NCBI RefSeq assembly: GCF_020523925.1
Contig: NZ_JAJAPW010000006.1
Coordinates: forward strand, 124,001 to 188,000
Direction: 5' to 3'
DNA: 64,000 bases
From: Neotamlana laminarinivorans
GTDB taxonomy: Bacteria > Bacteroidota > Bacteroidia > Flavobacteriales > Flavobacteriaceae
The notes below the pieces were generated by a model, which was given only the letters and a program-made list of their open reading frames with translations, was not told the origin of the DNA and ran no database searches. Each line of letters begins with the position of its first letter. Position 1 is the first letter of the stretch. Made by a program: the position numbers and the translations under genes. Shown in pieces: positions 46,117-54,061 of the stretch.

Positions 46117-46153
46117 TTTTTTTTGATTTAGAGTTGGTTTGATAGCTGAGAAT

Positions 46154-46184
46154 AGGCGCATCGTTTTAGTTAACGGGCGCCTTT
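46154..46184 (+). terminator. Imperfect GC-rich hairpin after the EF-hand/sulfotransferase genes
   Basis: Outer stem AGGCGC / GCGCCT, inner stem CGTT / AACG with a small AT versus G internal loop, hairpin loop TTAGTT, and tail TTCTC. It is a probable terminator, though the T tract is weak. Confidence 0.5.
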
Positions 46185-46274
46185 CTCAATTTTATGAAAT
46201 ATCACTCTAAAAATTATTAATTATTTGATTTTTTAAGAGTTATATCAATTATTTTTCATTTTAGTTCGCCATTC

Positions 46275-46304
46275 TTGCATAGCTATTTATTAAACGTAAA
46301 TTTG
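46275..46304 (+). promoter_or_regulatory. Promoter of the SulP gene (TTG-N19-TAAATTTG)
   Basis: TTG at 46275-46277 and TAAATTTG at 46297-46304 are separated by 19 nt, the same arrangement as the tRNA-Gln promoter. The ATG is 20 nt downstream. Confidence 0.75.
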
Positions 46305-46323
46305 CAGCTAGAAATAATGCATC

Positions 46324-47985
46324 ATGACAAATTTTTTTAGAAAGCAACGCCCTAATGTTAAAAACGATATTTTAAGCGGAATAACAGTCTCCTTGGCTAT
46401 GATTCCTGAAGTAGTAGCGTTTGCTTTTGTGGCTCAAATCGATCCTTTAATGGCATTATCTGGGGCTTTTATAATTGGTTTAATTACAGCTATTTTTGGT
46501 GGTCGCCCAGGTTTAATTTCTGGAGCAGCTGGTGCGGTAGCCGTAATTTTTGTTCACATGATTGCCGAAGGGCACACCAAGGGTATGCTTATGGATACAC
46601 CAATAGAAAACATGGGTTTCTTCTATTTAATGGCTTGTGTAATTCTTATGGGAATTATTCAAATTTTAGCAGGTGTATTAAAACTAGGACGATTTGTTCG
46701 TTTAATTCCGCATCCTGTAATGATGGGGTTTGTAAACGGTTTATCTATTGTAATTTTCATGGCACAGGTAAAAATGTTTTCACATAAAACATTACAAGTT
46801 TCTAGTGCCGGAGTAAAAGAATATGTAAGTCATTATATGCAAGGCACAGAGCTTTACACCATGATTGGTTTAGTGCTTTTAACTATGGGAATTATTTGGG
46901 GTTTACCAAAACTAACTAAAAAGTTACCAGCAGCTTTAACCGCTATAATAGTTACTTCGTTAATTGTTATTGGTTTTAATTTAGATGTTACTACAGTTGG
47001 TTCATATATCATTGAAGGTGGAGGGACAGGTTTAAAAGGCGAGTTTCCTACACCAAATATCGAGCTTTGGCAAAACTTACCTATAAATTTAGATACTTTA
47101 AAGTTTATTGCACTACCTGCGTTTTTAGCGGCGTCGGTTGGTTTAATTGAAACTTTAATGACTATGAATTTAGTAGATGAAATAACCGAAACTAGAGGAA
47201 ACGGAAATAGAGAATGTGTTGCCCAAGGGGCTGGAAATATTATGTCTGGGTTATTTGGTGGAACCGGAGGTTGTGGAATGATTGGGCAAACTGTTATTAA
47301 TATAAATGCTGGCGGACGCGGAAGATTATCTGGAATTATGATGGCGGTTACGTTATTATCGTTTATTCTTTTTGCAGATAAACTTATTGAAATGGTGCCA
47401 ATTGCGGCTTTAGTAGGTGTTATGTTTATGATGGTTATCGAAACTTTTGCTTGGTCTAGTTTCCGTATATTAAAGAAAATACCTTTATCTGATGCAGTTG
47501 TATTAATTACAGTATCGTTAGTTACTGTTTTTGTAGATTTAGCCGTAGCTGTTTTTGTTGGGGTTATTATTTCTGCCTTATCTTTTGCTTGGGAAAATGC
47601 TAAACGTATTCGAGCTAGAAAGCGCATGCGAGAAGACGGTACAAAAGTTTACGAAATTTGGGGACCATTATTTTTTGGGTCGATTCAAGCATTTAATGAA
47701 AAGTTTGATGTGAAAACAGATCCAGAAATGGTTGAAATTGATTTTGTAGAATCAAGAGTAAGCGATCATTCTGCTATTGAAGCTATTTTTAATTTAGTTG
47801 AAAAATATGAAGCTGCCGGAAAAAAAATAAAATTGAAGCATTTAAGTGAAGATTGTAAAGTACTTCTTTATAAATCGAGTCCTAAATTTAAAGAGGTTAT
47901 TGTTGAAGATGTTGAAGATCCGCGTTATCATTTAGCCGCAAATCCAGAACAATTCCCTAAACCATTATCGCATTATAAATTATAA
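46324..47985 (+). CDS. SulP-family anion transporter with STAS domain
   Basis: SulP (SLC26-like) proteins are inner-membrane carriers for sulfate, bicarbonate or other anions. The 553 residues begin DILSGITVSLAMIPEVVAFAF, the family signature, and contain about ten to twelve hydrophobic helices, including the GGTGGCGMIGQTVININAGGRGR region. A cytoplasmic STAS domain fills the last 110 residues (about 440-553, KVYEIWGPLFFGSIQAFNEKF). In Bacteroidota such genes are often near carbonic anhydrase, but none is here, and sulfate cannot be assumed. The upstream arylsulfotransferase-like gene is suggestive only. Confidence 0.93.
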   Translation: MTNFFRKQRPNVKNDILSGITVSLAMIPEVVAFAFVAQIDPLMALSGAFIIGLITAIFGGRPGLISGAAGAVAVIFVHMIAEGHTKGMLMDTPIENMGFFYLMACVILMGIIQILAGVLKLGRFVRLIPHPVMMGFVNGLSIVIFMAQVKMFSHKTLQVSSAGVKEYVSHYMQGTELYTMIGLVLLTMGIIWGLPKLTKKLPAALTAIIVTSLIVIGFNLDVTTVGSYIIEGGGTGLKGEFPTPNIELWQNLPINLDTLKFIALPAFLAASVGLIETLMTMNLVDEITETRGNGNRECVAQGAGNIMSGLFGGTGGCGMIGQTVININAGGRGRLSGIMMAVTLLSFILFADKLIEMVPIAALVGVMFMMVIETFAWSSFRILKKIPLSDAVVLITVSLVTVFVDLAVAVFVGVIISALSFAWENAKRIRARKRMREDGTKVYEIWGPLFFGSIQAFNEKFDVKTDPEMVEIDFVESRVSDHSAIEAIFNLVEKYEAAGKKIKLKHLSEDCKVLLYKSSPKFKEVIVEDVEDPRYHLAANPEQFPKPLSHYKL

Positions 47986-47989
47986 TATA

Positions 47990-48020
47990 AAAAAAGCATC
48001 TTTTAAAGATGCTTTTTTTA
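47990..48020. terminator. Bidirectional terminator between SulP and peroxiredoxin genes
   Basis: A-run, stem GCATCTT / AAGATGC with loop TTA, then T-run. It serves the + strand SulP gene and the convergent gene on the - strand. Confidence 0.8.
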
Positions 48021-48041
48021 TTTCTATTAGGAGTTGATTTA

Positions 48042-48692
48042 CTATTTCAAAGCCTTTAAAGCTTCAATAATTTCATCAGGCTCAGATCTGGTTCTGTAGT
48101 CAACATTAACATAGTTCCATGTAACAATACCATGTTTATTAATAATAAAGGTTCCTGGTATAGGCAACACATTTGAATTACCGTTATTTATCTTTTTTAA
48201 ATCAAGATTTCTATCTACGCGCATATGTTCCATTAAAAACTCAGGAACTTCCCATGCAACACCATAATTTTTAGCTGTTTTAGCATCTTGATCAGACAAA
48301 ACAGTAAATTCCATATTGCTAATTTCATTTTCTGTAAGCGACCCGTCAGGAACTTCTGGGCTAACAGCAACTAAAGTGGCTCCTAAATCTTCAATTTCGT
48401 TTAATTTCGCTTGTAAAGCTCTAAGTTGTAAATTACAATAAGGGCACCAGCTACCCCGGTAAAACGTTAACACAACAGGCCCGTTGTTTAATAAATTATA
48501 TAAGGAAATAGTGTCGCCTTTTGCATTTGGTAAATTAAAATCGGGAGCTTTTTCTCCAACTTTTAATGCATCAGCGCCTTCTTCAAAAGCTTTAGCTTTA
48601 CTAATTACTTCATCTACGCCAGCCATAAAACTCGGTTTAGCTTTACGTCCTGCAGCTATTTTAGCATCGGTTTGCTCTCTTAATGTTTTCAT
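48042..48692 (-). CDS. Peroxiredoxin-like thioredoxin-fold protein (AhpC/TSA)
   Basis: The 216-residue protein has the thioredoxin-fold sequence VVLTFYRGSWCPYCNLQLRA with Cys83 and Cys86, a CPYC motif. This differs from the single peroxidatic Cys of classical AhpC and fits the peroxiredoxin-like/TSA group. An amphipathic helical N-terminal region precedes the fold at about residue 48 (GEKAPDFNLPNAKGD). It probably reduces peroxides or acts as a disulfide oxidoreductase in the cytoplasm; no signal peptide is present. It is convergent with SulP. Confidence 0.88.
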   Translation of the reverse strand: MKTLREQTDAKIAAGRKAKPSFMAGVDEVISKAKAFEEGADALKVGEKAPDFNLPNAKGDTISLYNLLNNGPVVLTFYRGSWCPYCNLQLRALQAKLNEIEDLGATLVAVSPEVPDGSLTENEISNMEFTVLSDQDAKTAKNYGVAWEVPEFLMEHMRVDRNLDLKKINNGNSNVLPIPGTFIINKHGIVTWNYVNVDYRTRSEPDEIIEALKALK

Positions 48693-48759
48693 GCGTTTTT
48701 TTGTGGCAAGATAATTATAAATTAAGGCTAGTGTATGATTTTAGCATTTAATTCACATA

Positions 48760-49215
48760 TTACTTTACCCGAACACTATCTGGAACAAGTAAGGTATAAT
48801 CCCCGTTATTTCTAATAACATCACGTACAATAGACGATGAAATATACGAGGTTCGAGATGCCGTTAATAAAAATACGGTTTCAATTTCCGAGAGGCTTCG
48901 GTTGGTGTGTGCAATAGCTTTTTCAAACTCAAAATCGGCAGGATTTCTTAATCCACGTAAAATAAATTCAGCGTTCATTTCTTTACAATAATCCACTGTT
49001 AAACCTTTATAGGTAGTTACTTTTATTTTAGGCTCGTCTTTAAAAGCTTCTTCAATGAACTTTTTGCGTTCTTCTAACGAAAACATGTATTTTTTATCGG
49101 CGTTAATACCAATAGCAACAATAATTTCATCAAAAAGTGGAATACCACGTGTAATAATATCGTGATGACCTAAGGTTAATGGATCGAAAGATCCTGGGAA
49201 AATTGCTCGTTTCAT
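48760..49215 (-). CDS. coaD: Phosphopantetheine adenylyltransferase
   Basis: CoaD makes dephospho-CoA from 4'-phosphopantetheine and ATP in coenzyme A synthesis. The 151 residues show the nucleotidyltransferase motif T-x-G-H in PGSFDPLTLGHHDI (14-17), the conserved RGLRNPADFEFE segment and a late ISSSIVRDV motif. It lies on the minus strand downstream of ddl, with a 20-bp palindrome in its 5' UTR. Length is typical (about 150-160 residues). Confidence 0.96.
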   Translation of the reverse strand: MKRAIFPGSFDPLTLGHHDIITRGIPLFDEIIVAIGINADKKYMFSLEERKKFIEEAFKDEPKIKVTTYKGLTVDYCKEMNAEFILRGLRNPADFEFEKAIAHTNRSLSEIETVFLLTASRTSYISSSIVRDVIRNNGDYTLLVPDSVRVK

Positions 49216-49225
49216 ATTTATGTAA

Positions 49226-49245
49226 ATTTCTAACTAATTAGAAAT
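49226..49245. repeat. Palindrome upstream of coaD
   Basis: ATTTCTAA / TTAGAAAT, 8-bp arms with a CTAA spacer, lie 11-30 bp before the coaD ATG on the minus strand. It may be an operator or a leader hairpin. A nested shorter pair (CTAAC/GTTAG) overlaps the right side. Confidence 0.45.
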
Positions 49246-49283
49246 GTTAGTTTTAATGTTTTATTATACTAAACTCATAATTT

Positions 49284-50258
49284 TTATTTAAAGGCTTCTT
49301 CAATAGCATTATCAAATAAATCACTCATACTTATTCCTGCCACAGCGGCTTGTTGAGGTAAAATACTAGCTTTGGTTAAACCGGGAATAGTGTTCATTTC
49401 TAGTAAATAGGGCTCGTCGTTTTTAAAAATATATTCGCTTCGGCTAAAGCCTTTCATTTTTAAAACTTCGTATACTTTTTTAGCGACAGCTATAACATTT
49501 TCTTCTTGTGTTTTGGTTAATCGGGCCGGAGTTATTTCTTGAGATTTACCTAAATATTTTGCTTCGTAATCAAAAAAATCGTTTTCACTAACAATTTCTG
49601 TAATTGGTAATACTTTGGTTTCGCCTTTATAAGTTATAACACCAATAGAAACTTCGGTGCCATCTAAGAAGGATTCGATTATAATTTCATCGTCTTCTTT
49701 AAAAGCGACATCAATTGCATTTTGTAAATCTTCATGTTTATGTACTTTGGTAACTCCAAAACTACTTCCAGCTTTATTAGCTTTAACAAAGCATGGTAAG
49801 CCTACTTTTTTAATTATTTCAGCTTCATTTATTTCATCACCAAAGTTTAAATAAAACGATTCGGCTGTTTTTATGCCATAAGGTTTTAAAATACTTAAAA
49901 AATCTCGTTTGTTAAAGGTAATTCCGGCTTGGTACATGTTACAGCTAGTGTGTGGAATGCCTAACAACTCCAAATAACCTTGTATATAACCATCTTCTCC
50001 TGGCGAACCATGAATGGCGTTAAAAACACAATCGAAAGTTATATGTTCATTATTTATGGTAACCGAAAAATCGTGTTTATTAATAGGGAATTCGTTTTCA
50101 TTGTCATCAACATAAACCCATTTATCTTTAAAAATATGTATGCGGTAAGGATTGTATTTTTTAGTATTTAAAACTTCGTAAACTACATTTCCACTTTTTA
50201 AAGAAATTTGATATTCACTAGAATATCCGCCCATAATTATGGCTATATTTTTTTTCAT
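49284..50258 (-). CDS. ddl: D-alanine--D-alanine ligase
   Basis: Ddl joins two D-alanines with ATP for peptidoglycan precursor synthesis. The 324 residues begin with the conserved IIMGGYSSEYQISLKSG. The ATP-grasp part shows LPCFVKANKAGSSFGVTKV and IIIESFLDGTEVSIGV, with the metal-site motif FLEMNTIPGLTKAS. The gene is divergent from the PASTA protein and its neighbours coaD and rluD are typical in Bacteroidota. It fits with the shape genes nearby in cell-wall biogenesis. Confidence 0.96.
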   Translation of the reverse strand: MKKNIAIIMGGYSSEYQISLKSGNVVYEVLNTKKYNPYRIHIFKDKWVYVDDNENEFPINKHDFSVTINNEHITFDCVFNAIHGSPGEDGYIQGYLELLGIPHTSCNMYQAGITFNKRDFLSILKPYGIKTAESFYLNFGDEINEAEIIKKVGLPCFVKANKAGSSFGVTKVHKHEDLQNAIDVAFKEDDEIIIESFLDGTEVSIGVITYKGETKVLPITEIVSENDFFDYEAKYLGKSQEITPARLTKTQEENVIAVAKKVYEVLKMKGFSRSEYIFKNDEPYLLEMNTIPGLTKASILPQQAAVAGISMSDLFDNAIEEAFK

Positions 50259-50369
50259 TTATATATTAATAGTTATGTATTGGTCTAAAATTTATAATAA
50301 AACGTATGTAATATTAGTTATAGCTAAAATAACCTATAATATGCAAAAGAAAAAACACTTGGGTTTTTA

Positions 50370-50377
50370 TATATTTG
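50370..50377 (+). promoter_or_regulatory. -7 element TATATTTG of the PASTA gene
   Basis: Perfect TAnnTTTG box 21 nt before the ATG at 50398, within the divergent intergenic region shared with ddl. No clear -33 element. Confidence 0.45.
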
Positions 50378-50397
50378 CTAGATAGAAAAATTAATAG

Positions 50398-50955
50398 ATG
50401 AGTTTTGTAAAATTCCTTTTCAGTAAAACATTTTTAAAACAAATAGCATTAGCTGTACTTGTATTGGTAGTGCTTTGTATTATATTATTAAAATGGTTAA
50501 ATGTAACCACAAAACATGGCGATTTTGAAACGGTTCCTGATTTAAAAGGAAAATCAATAAGCGTAGCGCAGGTAGAGTTAGGTGATAATAATTTGGTTAT
50601 GCAAATTCAAGATTCTGCAAACTATAATCCGGATTACCCTAAGTTTTCTGTGATAGAGCAAGACCCAATTGCAGGGGCAAAAGTAAAAGAAAATAGAAAG
50701 ATATACATTACCCTAAACCCGTCGGGATACAGAAAAGTTAGAGTGCCAGATGGATTAATAGATAAAACGTTTAGGCAAGTAAAACCAACACTTGAAGCTT
50801 TAGGTTTTAAAATTGGAAAAATTAGTTATGTAGATAATTTAGGTAAAGATGTTGTTTTAAAATTATCGCATAAAGGAAAGCCTTTAGAGTCTGGTGAAAA
50901 ACTAGCAAAAACTTCGGTTATAGATTTAGTTCTTGGTAACGGAAACAGACCTTAA
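50398..50955 (+). CDS. PASTA-domain membrane protein
   Basis: The 185-residue protein has a basic start, one transmembrane helix (about 13-32) and then PASTA-type repeats facing the periplasm. Each contains a VPDLKGKSISVAQVELGD-like or VPDGLIDKTFRQVKPTLEA-like segment. PASTA domains bind beta-lactams and muropeptides in Gram-positive kinases, but no kinase domain is present here. It lies between ddl and rluD, a conserved Bacteroidota order, and is 3 nt from the rluD start. A structural or sensory cell-wall role is likely but unproven. Confidence 0.85.
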   Translation: MSFVKFLFSKTFLKQIALAVLVLVVLCIILLKWLNVTTKHGDFETVPDLKGKSISVAQVELGDNNLVMQIQDSANYNPDYPKFSVIEQDPIAGAKVKENRKIYITLNPSGYRKVRVPDGLIDKTFRQVKPTLEALGFKIGKISYVDNLGKDVVLKLSHKGKPLESGEKLAKTSVIDLVLGNGNRP

Positions 50956-50958
50956 TAC

Positions 50959-52011
50959 ATGGAGCATACAGTGGATAATTTCTCTGAAGAAGATGAAAAC
51001 GATTTATACGAACACCATGCTTTTGTTGTTGAAAAAGGACAAAAACCACTTCGAATAGATAAATATTTAATGAATTTTGTTGAAAACGCTACGCGCAATA
51101 AAATTCAAAATGCTGCTAAAAACGGAAGTATATACGTTAATGGTATACCCGTAAAGCAAAATTATAAAGTAAAACCTCTGGATAATATCCGTGTTTTATT
51201 TACACATCCACCGCACGAAAACTTACTAGTTGGTGAAGATATTGATATTGAAGTTGTTTACGAAGATGATAGCCTACTTGTTGTAAATAAACCTGCGGGT
51301 ATGGTTGTGCATCCAGGGCATGGAAATTATTCTGGAACTTTAATTAACGCCTTAATTTATAGGTTTGATAATTTGCCTAATAATTCAAGCGATCGTCCAG
51401 GTTTAGTACATCGTATAGATAAAGATACAAGTGGCTTACTTGTTGTTGCTAAAACCGAAGAAGCTATGGCGCATTTATCGCTTCAGTTTGCCGAAAAGAC
51501 TAGCGAGCGCGAATACTTGGCTTTGGTTTGGGGGAACATTGAAGAAGATGAAGGAACTGTAGAAGGTAATATTGGAAGGCACCCGAAAAACAGATTACAA
51601 AACACCGTTTTTTTAGGAGATGAAGCTGATAAAGGAAAACCAGCTGTAACCCATTATAAAGTTATAGAACGTTTAGGCTATGTTACTTTGGTAGCATGTA
51701 AACTAGAAACAGGAAGAACGCACCAAATTCGTGTACACATGAAGCATATTGGACATACTTTGTTTAATGATGAACGTTACGGTGGCGAAAAAATATTAAA
51801 AGGAACTACCTTTACAAAATACAAACAGTTTGTAGATAATTGCTTTAAAGTATTACCAAGGCAAGCTTTACATGCAAAAACTTTAGGCTTTAAGCACCCA
51901 AAAACAGGTGAGTTTTTACGATTTAATTCCGAAATTCCTGAAGATATCGCAAATTGTATAGAAAAGTGGAGAGGCTATGCAAAGCATCAAGATTTAAGTG
52001 ATGATGATTAA
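50959..52011 (+). CDS. rluD: RluA-family 23S rRNA pseudouridine synthase (RluD-like)
   Basis: The 350-residue protein has an N-terminal S4 RNA-binding domain (about 30-95) and an RluA catalytic domain. The motif GLVHRIDKDTSGLLVVAK contains the catalytic Asp154, and TGRTHQIRVHMKHIGHTL follows later. RluD modifies uridines in helix 69 of 23S rRNA; assignment to RluD rather than RluC/RluB rests on the S4 domain and the PASTA/ddl neighbourhood. It ends 42 nt before the convergent peptide deformylase gene. Confidence 0.9.
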   Translation: MEHTVDNFSEEDENDLYEHHAFVVEKGQKPLRIDKYLMNFVENATRNKIQNAAKNGSIYVNGIPVKQNYKVKPLDNIRVLFTHPPHENLLVGEDIDIEVVYEDDSLLVVNKPAGMVVHPGHGNYSGTLINALIYRFDNLPNNSSDRPGLVHRIDKDTSGLLVVAKTEEAMAHLSLQFAEKTSEREYLALVWGNIEEDEGTVEGNIGRHPKNRLQNTVFLGDEADKGKPAVTHYKVIERLGYVTLVACKLETGRTHQIRVHMKHIGHTLFNDERYGGEKILKGTTFTKYKQFVDNCFKVLPRQALHAKTLGFKHPKTGEFLRFNSEIPEDIANCIEKWRGYAKHQDLSDDD

Positions 52012-52052
52012 GGTTTTACTATAATTACCTGAATTTGTTTATTGATGTTTTC

Positions 52053-52685
52053 TTATGGTTTTGTTTTAGAATCTTTAAGTTCTTTATTTAAGTGATCTAA
52101 GTAGATAATTCCATTTAAATGATCGATTTCATGCTGAAAAATCACAGCTACAAAACCTTCAATTGTTTCTGTTTTATGTTGCCCGTTTAAGGCATCGTAT
52201 TCAATGTCTATAATTTTTGATCTACTGTTTAAAGTTTCTTTTCTGTTAGGTATAGACAAGCAGCCCTCAGTAACCGTTTGTTTATCAGTAGAGTATTCTA
52301 TTATTTTAGGGTTTAAATAAACTTCAAAAGGTGTATTTTCCTTATCTAATCGTTGTACCCAAATAATGTTTTTTAAAACACCAACTTGCGGTGCAGCAAT
52401 GCCAACTCCTAAAGAGGTACTGTCTGTAACTGTGGCATAAAGGCGATTAACAAAAAGTTGTAAAGCTTCGTTTTTTGGTTCCGGATTAATGTAGCTACTT
52501 TTTTTTCGCAGAAGTAAAGAATCGGTTTTATTAGTAATTTTATATACACGCATTGGTGTGTTGCTTGTACCGGAGTTAATAAGTTTTAATTCTTTCTTTG
52601 AAAAGGCATTTTTAACAGAACTTTTGGCTATAGAGCAGGATGTTATAAGTAAAACAACTAATAAAGAGGCATAAATAGTTTTCAT
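52053..52685 (-). CDS. Peptide deformylase with an N-terminal lipoprotein signal
   Basis: Peptide deformylase (PDF) removes the formyl group from nascent proteins in the cytoplasm. The three diagnostic motifs are intact: GVGIAAPQ (93-100), EGCLS (140-144) and HEIDH (185-189), which supply the Cys and two His metal ligands and the catalytic Glu. The start at 52685 (ATG) opens MKTIYASLLVVLLITSCS, a textbook lipoprotein signal with Cys17, so the enzyme appears exported and lipidated. An upstream in-frame TTG at 52712 would add only nine residues. An ordinary cytoplasmic PDF should be encoded elsewhere. Its substrate outside the cytoplasm is unknown. Confidence 0.85.
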   Translation of the reverse strand: MKTIYASLLVVLLITSCSIAKSSVKNAFSKKELKLINSGTSNTPMRVYKITNKTDSLLLRKKSSYINPEPKNEALQLFVNRLYATVTDSTSLGVGIAAPQVGVLKNIIWVQRLDKENTPFEVYLNPKIIEYSTDKQTVTEGCLSIPNRKETLNSRSKIIDIEYDALNGQHKTETIEGFVAVIFQHEIDHLNGIIYLDHLNKELKDSKTKP

Positions 52686-52784
52686 AATTTTAGGGGAATT
52701 ATAATTAAACAATGCTATAACTTAGAGTAGTTATGTATTTAGGTAATATCGTTAATTGCAAGTCAAATATTTACGTATTGCAGT

Positions 52785-54059
52785 TTACCATTCGTTTATT
52801 CTATTAGAATCTAATTTAATAAAAATAAACAATAAAATGGTAAAAGCCCAAAGCCCTGATCCACCATAACTAAACATAGGTAAAGGAATGCCAATAGTTG
52901 GAATTAGCCCCATAACCATACCTATATTTACAAAAAAGTGAATAAAAATAATAGCAGCTACACTATAGCCATAAACCCGACTAAATTGCGATTTTTGTAA
53001 TTCGGCAAGATGCAATATTCTAAGTAAAAGTAAAACAAAAGTTACCACAACAAATGCACTGCCCAAAAAGCCCCATTCTTCTCCAACCGTGCTAAAAATA
53101 TAATCTGTGTGCTGTTCGGGTACAAATTTACCGGTGGTTCTTGTCCCTTCTAAAAAACCTTTGCCAGTAAGTCCTCCAGAACTAATGGCTTTTTCAGATT
53201 CATTTAAGTTATAGGCGAAGGTTTTTTTCATCGCTTCTAGTTTATTAGGGTCTTTTTCTAGGCGTAACCATAAACTAATACGTTCTTGTTGGTGTGGTTG
53301 AAGTATGCTTTGGTAAAAGAATTTTACGCCAAAAGCTATTGAAATAGCAGCAATAATTAAAAATACAGATTGGTAAATTCGAATATGTTTTTTATTGAAG
53401 TAATGAATGCCAATTATAATTACCGTAGAAATAACAGAAGTAATAATAAATCCAAATTTTAAAGATAAAATAGCTAAAATTAAAGTTGAAAAAGCAGTGG
53501 TTAAGTAGACGTTAGGTAAGCCTTCGCGAAAAAGAACATAAATAAATGCACCATAAACTATGGTGCTTCCTGTATCGTTTTGTAATAATACTAAAATAGC
53601 GGGAATACCAATAATGGCAAATGTGCGTAACTGGTCTTTAAATGTTTTAATATTAGTATTTAAGTCGCTTAAATGTTTTGCAACAGCAAGAGCTGTAGCG
53701 CTTTTGGCAAATTCGCTTGGTTGAATGGTAAAACTACCAATGCCATACCACGAAGTGGCGCCGTTAACGTTTTTACCAAATAAAAAGAGACCAACCAAAC
53801 TTAACATGGATATAATATAAATAATACTTGCAAAGCGTTCATAAAACTTAGCGTCAATAGCTAAAACTAAAACAATTAGAATCAGATTTAGAAATATAAA
53901 AACGAATTGTTTGCCATAAGGTTGGCTTAAATCGAAATAATTTATATCTGCACCAATATGAGATGCTGATAAAATATTAAGCCAACCAAACCCAACTAGT
54001 AGCAAGAAAAGAAAAATTGTAATCCAGTCGAATTTAAAATGTTTATTTGTTACTCTCAA
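52785..54059 (-). CDS. rodA: Rod-shape SEDS glycosyltransferase RodA
   Basis: RodA is the SEDS-family peptidoglycan glycosyltransferase of the elongasome, acting with PBP2. The 424 residues give about ten transmembrane helices. Family features include NGATSWYGIGSFTIQPSEFAK and the late GIPLPMFSYGGSGLWAFT. The start appears to be TTG at 54059, 2 nt after the mrdA stop, with no ATG nearby; this suggests translational coupling. It is the last gene of the mreBCD-mrdA-rodA operon. Confidence 0.95.
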   Translation of the reverse strand: MRVTNKHFKFDWITIFLFLLLVGFGWLNILSASHIGADINYFDLSQPYGKQFVFIFLNLILIVLVLAIDAKFYERFASIIYIISMLSLVGLFLFGKNVNGATSWYGIGSFTIQPSEFAKSATALAVAKHLSDLNTNIKTFKDQLRTFAIIGIPAILVLLQNDTGSTIVYGAFIYVLFREGLPNVYLTTAFSTLILAILSLKFGFIITSVISTVIIIGIHYFNKKHIRIYQSVFLIIAAISIAFGVKFFYQSILQPHQQERISLWLRLEKDPNKLEAMKKTFAYNLNESEKAISSGGLTGKGFLEGTRTTGKFVPEQHTDYIFSTVGEEWGFLGSAFVVVTFVLLLLRILHLAELQKSQFSRVYGYSVAAIIFIHFFVNIGMVMGLIPTIGIPLPMFSYGGSGLWAFTILLFIFIKLDSNRINEW

Positions 54060-54061
54060 AA

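Noticed and set aside
46854-47627. A 257-codon antisense frame within the SulP gene
   Set aside because: Long by chance: the opposite strand carries a well-supported SulP protein and the antisense product has no recognisable feature.
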